The notes: generated by a model not told the origin, from the sequence alone. A stretch of DNA of 16,832 nt from Betaproteobacteria bacterium SG8_40 (GCA_001304425.1 LJTS01000010.1:1-16832), one strand, 5' to 3'; counted from the first letter of the stretch, positions 7,383 through 14,695 are shown. Made by a program: numbers and translations.

Positions 7383-7733
7383 TCAGCCGAAGTAGCGCAG
7401 CGCGAGTACCAGCAAGGCCAGGACACTGCCGCTCAGAATTGCCGACAGGACAATGCGGGCCTCATTCTTCCGATAGGCCTCGAACTGCGCAGCGAGTATT
7501 TCGTCACCGAGTTGTTCGAACTCACGGTGCCCGACGAATCGCGAAAACCGAGTCCGCCTGGCACTTTCGAAATAGCCCGGGCGCGGGCGGCCCAGCGTTT
7601 CCCAGGTTTGCGGATGCCGCGCAGCAAGCATGTCTGCCAGCTCCCTGCCGCGCCGGATCGATCGCGCCATCGCAAGGAAGGAGGCGATCAACCAGATCAT
7701 CGCGACAACGGCCAATACCTTCTCCGGTTCCAC
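7383..7733 (-). CDS. UspB-like two-helix membrane protein
   Basis: A 116-residue protein starting at a GTG at 7731-7733 (MEPEKVLA). It has a membrane helix at each end (about 5-23 and 94-113) and a basic middle domain with RHPQTWETLGRPRPGYF and HREFEQLGD. The size and the helix-loop-helix topology match E. coli UspB (111 residues), a stationary-phase membrane protein linked to ethanol tolerance. Sequence identity looks low, so I give no symbol. It begins 37 bases after the stop of the arylamine N-acetyltransferase gene on the same strand and is probably the last gene of that transcript. The ribosome binding site is poor, which leaves some doubt about the exact start. It converges on the Tat-signal oxidoreductase gene. 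Confidence 0.65.
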   Translation of the reverse strand: MEPEKVLAVVAMIWLIASFLAMARSIRRGRELADMLAARHPQTWETLGRPRPGYFESARRTRFSRFVGHREFEQLGDEILAAQFEAYRKNEARIVLSAILSGSVLALLVLALRYFG

Positions 7734-7770
7734 GATGCCGGGCTCTCAGGAGTTCAATTGCTGACCATCG

Positions 7771-8574
7771 TCAGGCCGAAATCCTGTCGAACAGCCGCCG
7801 GCTCTCGGCTTCGGATACCTGACAACCAAACTCGCCAACCAGCAGTTGCCCGAGTTGACCTGAATCGCGAACTGCCGTGCTACGGACACCGGATTGCGTG
7901 ATGACCGAATATTCAAGATTACGCAGGGAACGGGTTTCACTTTCCATCAGCAATGACACGACCAGATGATTGACGAAGGTCGCATCGGGGTGCCGGTGTG
8001 AGTAGAAGTGCCCCAGCTCGCAATCGGACTGTCCATAGCGCGCCAGCTCGAACCGGTACAGCGAGAAGAATGCTTCGTCTTTGAATACCTCGACATGGTA
8101 TTCACCGGACCGGCGCTGTGAAACGCGGAACAGTTTTTTCTGAGCATCCGTTGCGCCGGTGTCCGACATGGGGACCGGAATCCTCGGTCCAAGCGGTCCG
8201 AAGCCGACATCCATCACGTAGCTGCGGCCTTCATGTTCGACCATCGAAATCCGGTGTGTCAGGCCCGGGTGTGTGTCCTGGTTATAGATGACACGCGCCA
8301 GATACAGGGTCGGCGAGAATCCCAGCTCCTCCAGCACCTCGAACATCAAGCCGTTGTGCTGAAAACAATAGCCGCCGCGCCGCTGCACGACGATGCGCTG
8401 GAACAGCGATTCGAAATCCAGCGGCAGACGTTCTCCGAGCAAGCTCCCGACGCTACTGAACGCAAAGGTGGCCACATGCCTTGCAACGAGGTCAGTGAGC
8501 AGGCTGAAATCGGTCGTGCGCGCGTGCAAGTCGAGCGCGCGAAGATACTCTCGAACCATTTCAGCGCGTTCCAT
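7771..8574 (-). CDS. nat: Arylamine N-acetyltransferase
   Basis: A 267-residue cytosolic enzyme that moves acetyl groups from acetyl-CoA to aromatic amines and hydrazines. The catalytic triad is visible: Cys70 in RRGGYCFQHN, His107 in GLTHRISMV and Asp122 in VMDVGFGP, almost the positions 69/107/122 known from Salmonella NAT. The length also fits (usual 260-290). The ATG at 8574 is chosen over the GTG one codon upstream because GGAG (read from 8581-8584 on the minus strand) is 6 bases from this ATG and only 3 from the GTG. It lies 86 bases downstream of gldA and 37 bases upstream of the uspB-like gene, all on the minus strand. NATs serve in xenobiotic tolerance or, in some bacteria, in amide bond formation in secondary metabolism; no such cluster is seen here. 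Confidence 0.95.
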   Translation of the reverse strand: MERAEMVREYLRALDLHARTTDFSLLTDLVARHVATFAFSSVGSLLGERLPLDFESLFQRIVVQRRGGYCFQHNGLMFEVLEELGFSPTLYLARVIYNQDTHPGLTHRISMVEHEGRSYVMDVGFGPLGPRIPVPMSDTGATDAQKKLFRVSQRRSGEYHVEVFKDEAFFSLYRFELARYGQSDCELGHFYSHRHPDATFVNHLVVSLLMESETRSLRNLEYSVITQSGVRSTAVRDSGQLGQLLVGEFGCQVSEAESRRLFDRISA

Positions 8575-8591
8575 CACGCACTCCGGTTTGT

Positions 8592-8609
8592 GGCATCCCT
8601 GTGGATGCC
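8592..8609. repeat. Perfect 7-base hairpin between gldA and nat
   Basis: GGCATCC (8592-8598) and GGATGCC (8603-8609) pair perfectly across a CTGT loop, in the 86-base gap between the gldA stop and the nat start. On the minus strand it ends about 7 bases before the nat ribosome binding site and has no T-tract, so it more likely tunes nat expression or mRNA processing than terminates transcription. Confidence 0.35.
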
Positions 8610-8660
8610 TTGTCGTCGGGTGAACGAAAAAACCACGGTTGCACGCGCATGGTCCGGTTT

Positions 8661-9764
8661 CTAGGTGTGTGACTCGACAGCCTCCAGAGCCGCCGCAAGA
8701 TCGTCCGCGTCCAGGCTGCGCTCGAAGTTCACAATGTAAGGCGCGGTCAGAGTCTGCGTGGCAATCGTCCTGATCTGCTCCGGCGTTGCGTCCTGCTTCA
8801 TCCCCAGGTCGCGCAGACGCAACGGAAGACCCGTTCGCGCATAGAACTGTCGAAGTTCGTTCACGAACCCGGCCGGCCGGTTTTCCAGCTGCAGCTGGAT
8901 CAATAGCCCGTAAGCCACCTGCAGACCATGCAATTCGTACGCGGTTTCCGGTATCGCCGTCAGACCCCGGGTCATGGCGTGGGCGATAGACAAACCGCCA
9001 TTCTCAAAACACAAGCCGCTCAGCAATACGGTGGCTTCGACCAGGGCCTCGAGGCTGGCGTCCGATTGTTGCCGTTCGACGGCCGCCAGGGCGCCTTGAG
9101 AATGTTCGAGCAGGGTCGCGAAGCAGAGGTCCGCCAGAGCGCCTGCCGCCTGCATGCCACGCGCGCCATACAGATTGTTCGCGCCGGCCTTGAAACATTG
9201 GGCAACTTCGAACTTCTTGGAAATCGCATCGCCAATGCCGGCCAGCAGCAATTTTTTCGGCGCGCGCGCAATCAGACTGGTATCGACCACCACCGCCAGC
9301 GGGTTCGCCTTCATGTGCTTCGCCCCGAGCAAGCGATGGTCTTCGCCATAGACGACGAAAATCTTGCTGGTCGGCGCGTCGTTGGAGGCGATGGTCGGCA
9401 ACGTGATGACCTCGACATCGAGATGATGTGCGACGGCCTTGCCGACGTCGATGCCTTTGCCGCCGCCCGCGGCGATGACCACGTCTACCGGCGACGACGC
9501 CGCCAGTTTGCCCAGGCGTTCTATCTCGGCGTTGGTGATCTCTCCGTTGAACAGGACAGTCTGAAGAGAGACATCGGCCTTGCGGCACGACCGGCGTACG
9601 GGCTCACCGACCAGATCCATCACAAACTGATCGGCTACCAGCAACGCGTGCCGCCCGGCGAGAGCCGCCATGCCACCAATTTCCTCTAGCACACCCGGGC
9701 CCTGGATGTAACGCAACGGTGCGCCGAAGACGCGAGTAGATGTGGGTCCGTTTGAGTTTGTCAT
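8661..9764 (-). CDS. gldA: Glycerol dehydrogenase (iron-containing alcohol dehydrogenase family)
   Basis: A 367-residue protein starting at the ATG at 9762-9764, the same length as E. coli GldA. The NAD-binding glycine loop is AAGGGKGIDVGK (99-110). Metal ligands appear at Asp179 (GIGDAISKKFE), His262 (LSIAHAMTRG) and His279 (YELHGLQVAYG); the spacings of 83 and 17 residues match GldA proteins. The segment TLPTIASNDAPTS, typical of glycerol dehydrogenases, is also present. It would oxidise glycerol to dihydroxyacetone with NAD, or act on related vicinal diols or amino-alcohols. No dihydroxyacetone kinase is nearby. It has a weak ribosome binding site and heads a likely run gldA - nat - uspB-like on the minus strand. 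Confidence 0.92.
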   Translation of the reverse strand: MTNSNGPTSTRVFGAPLRYIQGPGVLEEIGGMAALAGRHALLVADQFVMDLVGEPVRRSCRKADVSLQTVLFNGEITNAEIERLGKLAASSPVDVVIAAGGGKGIDVGKAVAHHLDVEVITLPTIASNDAPTSKIFVVYGEDHRLLGAKHMKANPLAVVVDTSLIARAPKKLLLAGIGDAISKKFEVAQCFKAGANNLYGARGMQAAGALADLCFATLLEHSQGALAAVERQQSDASLEALVEATVLLSGLCFENGGLSIAHAMTRGLTAIPETAYELHGLQVAYGLLIQLQLENRPAGFVNELRQFYARTGLPLRLRDLGMKQDATPEQIRTIATQTLTAPYIVNFERSLDADDLAAALEAVESHT

Positions 9765-9943
9765 GATCGGTTCATTTTCTGGTCGGAGGATATCTGGCAA
9801 CCGAAGTTGCCACAAAATGCGCGATTGTCAGCAAGCTCGGGCGCATTTTCGCAGGTTTGTGCCCGTATCCGGCGCTGAGCCATGCAACCACCCCCGGCGG
9901 ACTATACGGCGTAACCCCGACTGCGAAAAATCGGTCGATGCGG

Positions 9944-10285
9944 TCAACCCGCTCGCGCGCTGCCGAGCAGCAGCGACTTGACATCGCCATCGACCTTGAT
10001 GCTTTCGACCAGCAGATACGCGCTCAGAAACAAGGCCCCGCCGAACAGGGCGACCAACCCCAGAACGAGTCCGCCGGCGGAAAACCGGTGGCGCCACGAC
10101 ACCCAGAGCGCTGATAACACCAGAAAGCAGGTGAAGTCGAGATTGAACTGGCCGGGCCAGTCCATGTTTGCCATGGCGCCGAAAAACACCGGCAACAAGT
10201 TGATGCCATGCGTTGAAATAACGACCATGGTATACGCGGAGATCGTAACGAACATGACAACCAGAAGCACACGAAACGCATTCAT
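9944..10285 (-). CDS. Small three-helix membrane protein of unknown function
   Basis: A 113-residue protein with a good start: GGGAGG (complement of 10294-10299 area) sits about 9 bases before the ATG at 10283-10285. Hydrophobic segments lie at about residues 5-25, 50-66 and 70-92. A conserved-looking middle part, ANMDWPGQFNLDF, is followed by WVSWRHRFS. The pattern of a first helix, an FNLDF-type entry into the second and an arginine-rich turn is reminiscent of DUF2834-like small membrane proteins, but I cannot confirm that. It lies between the GST gene (gap 245 bases, with hairpins) and gldA (gap 179 bases), all on the minus strand. The function is unknown. Confidence 0.7.
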   Translation of the reverse strand: MNAFRVLLVVMFVTISAYTMVVISTHGINLLPVFFGAMANMDWPGQFNLDFTCFLVLSALWVSWRHRFSAGGLVLGLVALFGGALFLSAYLLVESIKVDGDVKSLLLGSARAG

Positions 10286-10399
10286 ATTGATTGACCTCCC
10301 TGATGAATCTCCCGAAACCTCCGCGGCTTCCCGGCACCCGCGATCAGCTGACCGGAGCGGATAGCGCAGCAGGCACCTGAAAACTTGCCCGGCACCCGG

Positions 10400-10469
10400 T
10401 CCGGCCGTTTGCCGGATGGGGCTTCGGAATTACGCTGGACACAAGGTCGTGCGGATGACCTTCGTCCAG
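10400..10469. terminator. Two hairpins downstream of the GST gene
   Basis: The 245-base gap 10286-10530 holds two inverted repeats. CTGGAC (10435-10440) plus AAGGTC (10443-10448) pair with GACCTT (10457-10462) plus GTCCAG (10464-10469), giving 12 base pairs with a small internal loop. TCCGGC (10400-10405) pairs with GCCGGA (10411-10416). They lie 62-130 bases after the GST stop in its direction of reading. No T-run follows, so termination is only a guess. Next to them is a one-mismatch 11-base direct repeat (10480-10490, 10495-10505). The rest of the gap shows only the ribosome binding site of the next gene. Confidence 0.4.
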
Positions 10470-10530
10470 TTCCGGTAATGCAATTTCCGACAGTGCGATT
10501 TCCGATGAAGCCAGGTCCGCCAACAGTCCT

Positions 10531-11223
10531 TTACTTCAGACCCAGACGCGCCAGCTGCGGGAACATGTTGCGGCGCGCCTCCTCGTCCCATTCGATCTTG
10601 AACTGGTATTGCTCGCTCAGCCGTTCGACGCCCTTCGCGGCGGGACGGGCATAGATTTCATCATGCAAGCGCTTGACGTTGGGAAACCGGCTCAACGCGT
10701 CTTCGTCGTCAAGCGCGCGCGGTATCAACCGTGCCCAACCCCACACCGCCATGTCGATGATCGTGTAGTCAGCGCCCATCATGTAGGGCTGCCGGCCCAG
10801 CCGCTCGTCAACGATCCTGTAATGGCGCTCGACCTCGAAGTCGTAACGGTTGACCGCGTACTCCTGGGGTTGTGGCGCGAAGTGGTGAAAGTGAACCGCC
10901 TGACCGGAATACGGACCGATGCCACTGGCAACGAACATCAGCCACGACAACAACTCACCGCGACGCGATTTTCCGGGTTCGGGCAGGAAACGTCCGGTTT
11001 TCTCGGCGAGATAGAGCAGGATGGCGTTGCTGTCGAACACGGTCGTACCATCGTCGACAATAGCGGGCACCTTTGCGTTCGGGTTGATAGCGAGATACTC
11101 CGGAGTGAACTGCTCGCCCTTGCGTGGGTCCACCGGAACCGGCTCGTACGGCATGCCCAGCTCTTCGAGCAACAATGCAACCTTCATCGGGTTGGGCGAG
11201 AGATTGAAATAGAACCTGATCAC
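10531..11223 (-). CDS. Glutathione S-transferase of the Nu class (YfcG/YghU-like disulfide-bond oxidoreductase)
   Basis: A 230-residue cytosolic protein. The start is taken as the GTG at 11221-11223 because GGGGAG (complement of 11233-11238) is 9 bases upstream and the product then begins MIRFYFNLSPNPMK, aligned with YfcG of E. coli. The N-terminal thioredoxin-like domain (1-80) has SPNPMK, where Ser9 and Asn11 correspond to the Thr and Asn that hold glutathione in YfcG, then NPNAKVPAIVDD (cis-Pro, VPAIVD) and DSNAILLYLAEK. The all-helical C-terminal domain follows, with GADYTIIDMAVWGW, the N-capping motif of GSTs. Nu-class members reduce disulfides and peroxides with glutathione. It sits 198 bases downstream of the BCCT gene, separated by two palindromes, so probably has its own promoter. 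Confidence 0.9.
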   Translation of the reverse strand: MIRFYFNLSPNPMKVALLLEELGMPYEPVPVDPRKGEQFTPEYLAINPNAKVPAIVDDGTTVFDSNAILLYLAEKTGRFLPEPGKSRRGELLSWLMFVASGIGPYSGQAVHFHHFAPQPQEYAVNRYDFEVERHYRIVDERLGRQPYMMGADYTIIDMAVWGWARLIPRALDDEDALSRFPNVKRLHDEIYARPAAKGVERLSEQYQFKIEWDEEARRNMFPQLARLGLK

Positions 11224-11307
11224 TGGATGCTGCTCCCCTTGATGATGAAACACGCGGTCTGCACGACACGGCACTCAATCGGTTGATTGGCGAAAACTCC
11301 GGAAAGA

Positions 11308-11329
11308 CCATGCCGATGATTCGGCATGG
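11308..11329. terminator. Hairpin between the BCCT and GST genes
   Basis: CCATGCCGA (11308-11316) and TCGGCATGG (11321-11329) form a perfect 9-base stem with a TGAT loop. On the minus strand, downstream of the BCCT gene, it is followed by a modest T-rich run (TCTTT). This suggests a weak intrinsic terminator for the transporter transcript, just upstream of the GST promoter. Confidence 0.45.
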
Positions 11330-11399
11330 CAATCGTACACCCGGTGGCTTGTAACGTGACTCGTCAGGTCGCGCAGTATGACAGAGCTGATCCGCGGGG

Positions 11400-11415
11400 A
11401 CGGGGGATCCCCCGT
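11400..11415. terminator. 16-base perfect palindrome just after the BCCT gene
   Basis: ACGGGGGATCCCCCGT is its own reverse complement and lies 6 bases past the BCCT stop codon at 11422-11424 on the minus strand. The GC-rich stem would form a tight hairpin at the mRNA 3' end. There is no T-tract, so it may serve as a 3' stabiliser or a first pause ahead of the hairpin at 11308-11329. Confidence 0.4.
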
Positions 11416-11421
11416 TTCGAA

Positions 11422-13086
11422 TCAGCCCGAACGCGGCTCGTCCATCAATCCCTTGACAATGGCATAACAGCCGACCAGCAGCACAACAGTGAATGGCAGG
11501 CCGGTGGAAACCGCCATTGCCTGCAAGGCGCCAAGTCCGCCGCCCGCCAGCAGGGCAATGGCCACCGCGCCTTCCATCAGCCCCCAGAACACACGCTGCG
11601 GCTTGGGCGCATCGATCTTTCCGCCTGCGGTAATGGCGTCAATGACCAGCGAGCCCGAGTCCGAAGATGTCACGAAGAACACGATCACCAGCACGATCCC
11701 GACGAATGCCGTGATCTGCGACAAGGGTAGCTGCTCCAGGACCATGAACAATTGCAACGGAAGATCCGCGTCCCTGGCCGCGGTCATTCCATTCTGCAAC
11801 TGGTCAATGGCGGTAGTGCCAAACGTCGTCATCCAGAAAGCCGACACCGCCGACGGCACGAGCAACACCGCAATCAGGAACTCGCGCACGGTCCGGCCGC
11901 GACTGACCCGTGCGATGAACATGCCGACGAAAGGGGACCAGCTGATCCACCAGGCCCAGTAGAACGCGGTCCAGCCCTGGCTGAAATTCGCGTCCGACCG
12001 ACCGAAGGGATTGGACAGGAAAGGCAGCTCCGTCAGGTAGGCGCCGATATTCCGGGCGAAACCTGTCACGATCATCAGCGTTGGCCCGACCGCGACCACG
12101 AACAGCAGCAACAGAATAGCCAGCACCAGGTTGATTTCGGACAGGCGCTTCACGCCCTTGTCCACGCCCATGACGATGGAGACGAGGGCCACCGCCGTAA
12201 TGCCGGCGATCAACAGCACCAGTGTTGTGTTGCCACCGGGAATACCGAACAGATGCGTCAGGCCGGCAGATGCTTGCTGCGCGCCGATGCCCAGCGAAGT
12301 CGCCAGGCCGAAGAGCGTGGCGAATACCGCGAGGGTGTCGATCACATGTCCCGGCCAGCCCCATACACGCTCCCCGAGCAGCGGATAGAAGATCGAACGC
12401 ATGGTGAGCGGCAGGCCCTTGTTATAGGAGAAGATGGCCAACGACAGCGCAACCACGGCGTAGATCGCCCAGGGATGAAAACCCCAGTGGAAAATGGTGG
12501 CCGCCATGCCGAGTCGGGCCGCACCCCCCGGGTCTCCTGCCGCAGCCCCCAGTGGCGCCCAGTCAGTACGCACCCCGCCGTCGCCAACACTGGTTCCACC
12601 TAGCGAAGTGCCGTAATGGGTCAAAGGCTCTGCAACACCGTAAAACACCAGACCGACACCCATGCCCGCCGCGAACAGCATGGCGAACCAGGAAAGGTAG
12701 CTGAAGTCGGGATCGGCCCTCTGCCCGCCGATGCGCACCCGCCCGAGCGGCGACACGATCAGCGCCACGCACAGCAGCACGAACACGTTTCCGGACAGCA
12801 GGAAGAACCACTCCAGGTTGCCGGTCAGCCATCCGCGCATGTGTTTGAAAATCGGGCCGGCGTGCTGCGGCAAGGCCAACGTCAGAATCACGAAAGCCAG
12901 GATGGTCAAAGCCGAGAAGCTGAATACCGCGCTGTGAATGTCGACGCGAATGCCAAATTTCTGACCGCTGTAGTTATCCTGGCCGATCTCGTAGTCAGTT
13001 TCAATCAGGTTGGCAGCACCCTCGGGCAGCGGTACCCCCGGCGCAACCTCATCGTTTGCGGTGTGTTGTTCCGTCTTGTCATTCAC
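11422..13086 (-). CDS. BCCT family transporter (betaine/choline/carnitine type)
   Basis: A 554-residue inner-membrane carrier starting at a GTG (13084-13086), with GGAG (complement of 13094-13097) 7 bases upstream. Family signatures are GMGVGLVFYGVAEPLTHY (141-158), HWGFHPWAIYA (200-210), and the tryptophan-rich helix-8 box FYWAWWISWSPFVGMF (375-390) followed by RVSRGRTV. The GMGVGL form matches sodium-coupled members (BetP-like GMGIGL) rather than the carnitine antiporter CaiT. Substrate is probably a quaternary-ammonium or related osmolyte, not identifiable from sequence alone. The hydrophilic N-terminus (about 45 residues, acidic) is somewhat long and might be regulatory. It follows the universal stress protein gene by 47 bases, so the two are likely one operon. 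Confidence 0.93.
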   Translation of the reverse strand: MNDKTEQHTANDEVAPGVPLPEGAANLIETDYEIGQDNYSGQKFGIRVDIHSAVFSFSALTILAFVILTLALPQHAGPIFKHMRGWLTGNLEWFFLLSGNVFVLLCVALIVSPLGRVRIGGQRADPDFSYLSWFAMLFAAGMGVGLVFYGVAEPLTHYGTSLGGTSVGDGGVRTDWAPLGAAAGDPGGAARLGMAATIFHWGFHPWAIYAVVALSLAIFSYNKGLPLTMRSIFYPLLGERVWGWPGHVIDTLAVFATLFGLATSLGIGAQQASAGLTHLFGIPGGNTTLVLLIAGITAVALVSIVMGVDKGVKRLSEINLVLAILLLLFVVAVGPTLMIVTGFARNIGAYLTELPFLSNPFGRSDANFSQGWTAFYWAWWISWSPFVGMFIARVSRGRTVREFLIAVLLVPSAVSAFWMTTFGTTAIDQLQNGMTAARDADLPLQLFMVLEQLPLSQITAFVGIVLVIVFFVTSSDSGSLVIDAITAGGKIDAPKPQRVFWGLMEGAVAIALLAGGGLGALQAMAVSTGLPFTVVLLVGCYAIVKGLMDEPRSG

Positions 13087-13133
13087 GTAATTTCTCCGAT
13101 CGCGTGCGCGCCGCGCTCAAGGGCGCGACAGCC

Positions 13134-13550
13134 TCAAGGGCGTACCAGGAAGACCGATACGTTGGTGTGTGCCGCGACCTTGCTGCCGTTGGCGGGCATG
13201 ATGGCGTCGATGTGTCGTGGCAAATGCGTCGCCATGACGACGAGGTCGGCTTGCAACTCGCTCACTGCGCGCACCAGAATTTCGTCGAGATCCACTACCG
13301 GGTCGTGACTGTTGTACACAGCGACGCTGGGCGCCTGACCATTTTCTGGCGCGTGTTCACGAGCGAACGCTTCGAGCTTGCTGCGGTATTCCTCGGGATT
13401 GTGCGCGACAGGGCTCGGCTGCGAAGTGGTCACGCCGACATAGCACAGCGACGCGTCATACTGGCGCGCCAGTCCGGCAGCGACATCGAGTGCTTTTTGC
13501 AAACTCGGAAGATGCGCCAGGTCAACCGGCACCATGATCTTCCTGAACAT
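13134..13550 (-). CDS. UspA-type universal stress protein lacking the ATP loop
   Basis: A 138-residue cytosolic protein starting at ATG 13548-13550, with an AAGGGGGG ribosome binding site 7 bases upstream. The Usp fold is clear: MFRKIMVPVDLA at the first strand, DVAAGLARQYDASLCYV (22-38), and ADLVVMATHLP (101-111) ending in SVFLVRP. The usual ATP-binding loop G-x2-G-x9-G-[ST] is not kept: the segment THLPRHIDAIMPANGSK retains only the final NGS. It is therefore expected to belong to the non-ATP-binding type, or to bind a ligand differently. It is the first gene of a two-gene unit with the BCCT transporter; TeaD of Halomonas, a Usp that tunes the ectoine transporter TeaABC, is a known parallel for a transporter-bound Usp. 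Confidence 0.88.
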   Translation of the reverse strand: MFRKIMVPVDLAHLPSLQKALDVAAGLARQYDASLCYVGVTTSQPSPVAHNPEEYRSKLEAFAREHAPENGQAPSVAVYNSHDPVVDLDEILVRAVSELQADLVVMATHLPRHIDAIMPANGSKVAAHTNVSVFLVRP

Positions 13551-13934
13551 AGTTTGTCCCCCCTTGAATCGGCCACGTTCTTTCGGTGTGCTCGTGAACG
13601 CACGTTAGTGACCTGACTGACCATGTTTAACACGTAGAGAACGAGAGCGCAAAGTCGCGCCCGACGATGTCTCGTGTTAATCGTCAGAGCGAAACGGTGG
13701 CCTTGTGCTGATTTGTGTAAAGAGAATCGCTGCCGCGCCGACGTAACCAGGTGGTGGAGGAAGAAATTTTGCCGCGCCGTGTCGTTCCACCCGATTGGCA
13801 TTACCGCACATTCCTGCTGCGCCACGCTTCGCAGCGCTTGTTACTCCTGATCCGTAATCTGTAACCACTCGCACGGTCAAACATTCAGCGAGATGACTAC
13901 TCACCCATTACGGACTTTTTAAGGAGATACCACC
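13551..13934. other. 384-base divergent intergenic region
   Basis: No gene is visible here on either strand. The region separates the usp-BCCT unit (minus) from the small secreted protein gene (plus) and must hold both promoters. On the minus strand, TTAAAC followed after 17 bases by TAACGT (within about 13602-13630) is a weak sigma70-like pair ahead of usp. On the plus strand no convincing -35/-10 pair is seen. The plus-strand end carries AAGGAG at 13921-13926, an almost ideal Shine-Dalgarno 8 bases before the ATG at 13935. Confidence 0.4.
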
Positions 13935-14180
13935 ATGATCATCAAAACCACCATCGCCGCCGCACTGCTCGGACTTTCCATGAACGCCTTTGCCGCCGTG
14001 AGCGATCTGTCAAATGTCACCCATGGGCAGAAAGCCGGCCAGGAACTGAAGGTTGGGCAAATCAGCGAAGCCAAGTGGAGCGACCGCAATGCCATGAACC
14101 CGCGTAGCGACTCCAAGCCTTTCGCCAAGGCCGCCGGCAACTACCGCTTCGGCGACCTGTCTTCGGTCACGCATAACTGA
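13935..14180 (+). CDS. Small secreted protein of unknown function with terminal DLSxVTH repeats
   Basis: An 81-residue protein with a consensus ribosome binding site (AAGGAG at 13921-13926). Residues 1-20 form a classic Sec signal peptide (KTT, then AAALLGLSMNAFA) with a likely cleavage after AFA, leaving a mature peptide of about 61 residues. The mature peptide begins and ends with a related motif: VSDLSNVTHGQ at the front and FGDLSSVTHN at the very end. Between them are VGQISEAKWSDRN and a basic, proline-poor stretch. There is no cysteine, so no disulfides or lipidation. I do not recognise the family. The strong ribosome binding site and the terminator right behind it suggest a highly expressed single-gene unit. 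A periplasmic or exported structural or stress peptide is possible but unproven. Confidence 0.75.
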   Translation: MIIKTTIAAALLGLSMNAFAAVSDLSNVTHGQKAGQELKVGQISEAKWSDRNAMNPRSDSKPFAKAAGNYRFGDLSSVTHN

Positions 14181-14194
14181 GTTCCTCCCCCCTC

Positions 14195-14213
14195 CGGTTG
14201 ATCCGATCAACCG
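14195..14213. repeat. Perfect 8-base hairpin after the small secreted protein gene
   Basis: CGGTTGAT (14195-14202) and ATCAACCG (14206-14213) pair perfectly across a three-base loop, directly ahead of the intrinsic terminator. It may protect the mRNA 3' end. Confidence 0.5.
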
Positions 14214-14214
14214 T

Positions 14215-14266
14215 GCGAGGAGGCTGTCGGGCAGCAAACACTGCCTGGCGGTCTCCTCGCTTTTTT
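14215..14266 (+). terminator. Rho-independent terminator of the small secreted protein gene
   Basis: GCGAGGAG (14215-14222) pairs with CTCCTCGC (14253-14260), enclosing an inner stem GGCAG (14230-14234) with CTGCC (14241-14245). Six T residues follow at 14261-14266. The strong GC stem plus the T-run is the textbook form of an intrinsic terminator on the plus strand, 35 bases after the stop codon. Confidence 0.87.
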
Positions 14267-14318
14267 GCCTGGTTGCTGGCCGGCGCGGCCCGAATCGGGG
14301 GGCAACCCGGGACCACTA

Positions 14319-14346
14319 TTGCGCAAAAATTCGAAAGTGCTAATAT
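14319..14346 (+). promoter_or_regulatory. Sigma70-like promoter for the structured leader / membrane protein gene
   Basis: TTGCGC (14319-14324) and TAATAT (14341-14346) are separated by 16 bases, in an AT-rich patch within GC-rich DNA. The -10 box differs from TATAAT at three bases but keeps the A at position 2 and the final T; the -35 box keeps TTG. Transcription would start near 14353 and read into the hairpin-rich region and then the gene at 14702. Confidence 0.55.
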
Positions 14347-14352
14347 TCGCGT

Positions 14353-14695
14353 CCGCCGCTGCCGGTGCGCGTTGGCCAGACAAAGTCATACTGACCTGGT
14401 TTGGAAACGGTTCCGGGTTGCGGCACGTTTCGCAACCGTCCTCCCGCCGAGGAGGGCGTATGGGGGCCGTCGTCCGACCCCCCGCAGCCCAAAGGGTTGC
14501 TTGCTGCTGACTGTGCAACGTCGGCTTGCAAGCGCTCCCCCAAAGCCCGTCCACTTCGGGTGGAATCGCCTAAATCGTGAGTGAGCCGGTGCACTGCGCC
14601 GCTCCAACCGCGGTGCGGCACAGTGCCGTACGGATCGAAATCATCGAGTCCGGGCAAGCGAGTTCTGCGGTTTTTTGGGATTGACCTCCCGGAGG
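14353..14695 (+). ncRNA. Candidate structured leader or non-coding RNA
   Basis: About 340 bases without a credible gene, lying between a sigma70-like promoter and the ATG at 14702. Stems follow one another closely: GGTTGCG/CGCAACC (14416-14422, 14431-14437), CCTCC/GGAGG (14440-14444, 14451-14455), GGGGG/CCCCC with an inner GTC/GAC (14462-14483), GCAGCCC/GGGTTGC with an AAA loop (14484-14500), TGCAA/TTGCA (14514-14518, 14526-14530), TCCAC/GTGGA (14550-14564), and a long stem joining GCACT/AGTGC and GCGCCGC/GCGGTGC (14591-14626). I recognise no known riboswitch, 6S, tmRNA, SRP or RNase P core. High GC makes hairpins common by chance, so this stays a candidate: either a regulated 5' leader or an independent small RNA. 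A T-run at 14671-14676 lacks a strong stem before it. Confidence 0.35.

Noticed and set aside
8928..9689. 253-codon open frame antisense to gldA
   Set aside because: The GldA metal-ligand and NAD motifs on the other strand fix the true coding strand; the antisense product shows no recognisable motif.
10480..10505. Short direct repeat GC[AG]ATTTCCGA, two copies at a 15-base period
   Set aside because: Only two imperfect copies, so it is not a CRISPR or iteron array and could easily be chance.
11752..13308. Long open frames on the plus strand across the BCCT and usp genes
   Set aside because: They are antisense to well-supported transporter helices and are rich in Arg, Gln and His, as expected for shadows of GC-rich membrane protein genes.
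13795..13809. TTGGCATTACCGCAC, resembling a sigma54 -24/-12 promoter
   Set aside because: The distance between the GG and GC elements is 7 bases instead of the required 10.
14198..14584. Open frame of 128 codons on the plus strand beyond the small secreted protein
   Set aside because: It starts within a hairpin, runs through an intrinsic terminator and a promoter, has no ribosome binding site and an Arg-rich product without a domain.
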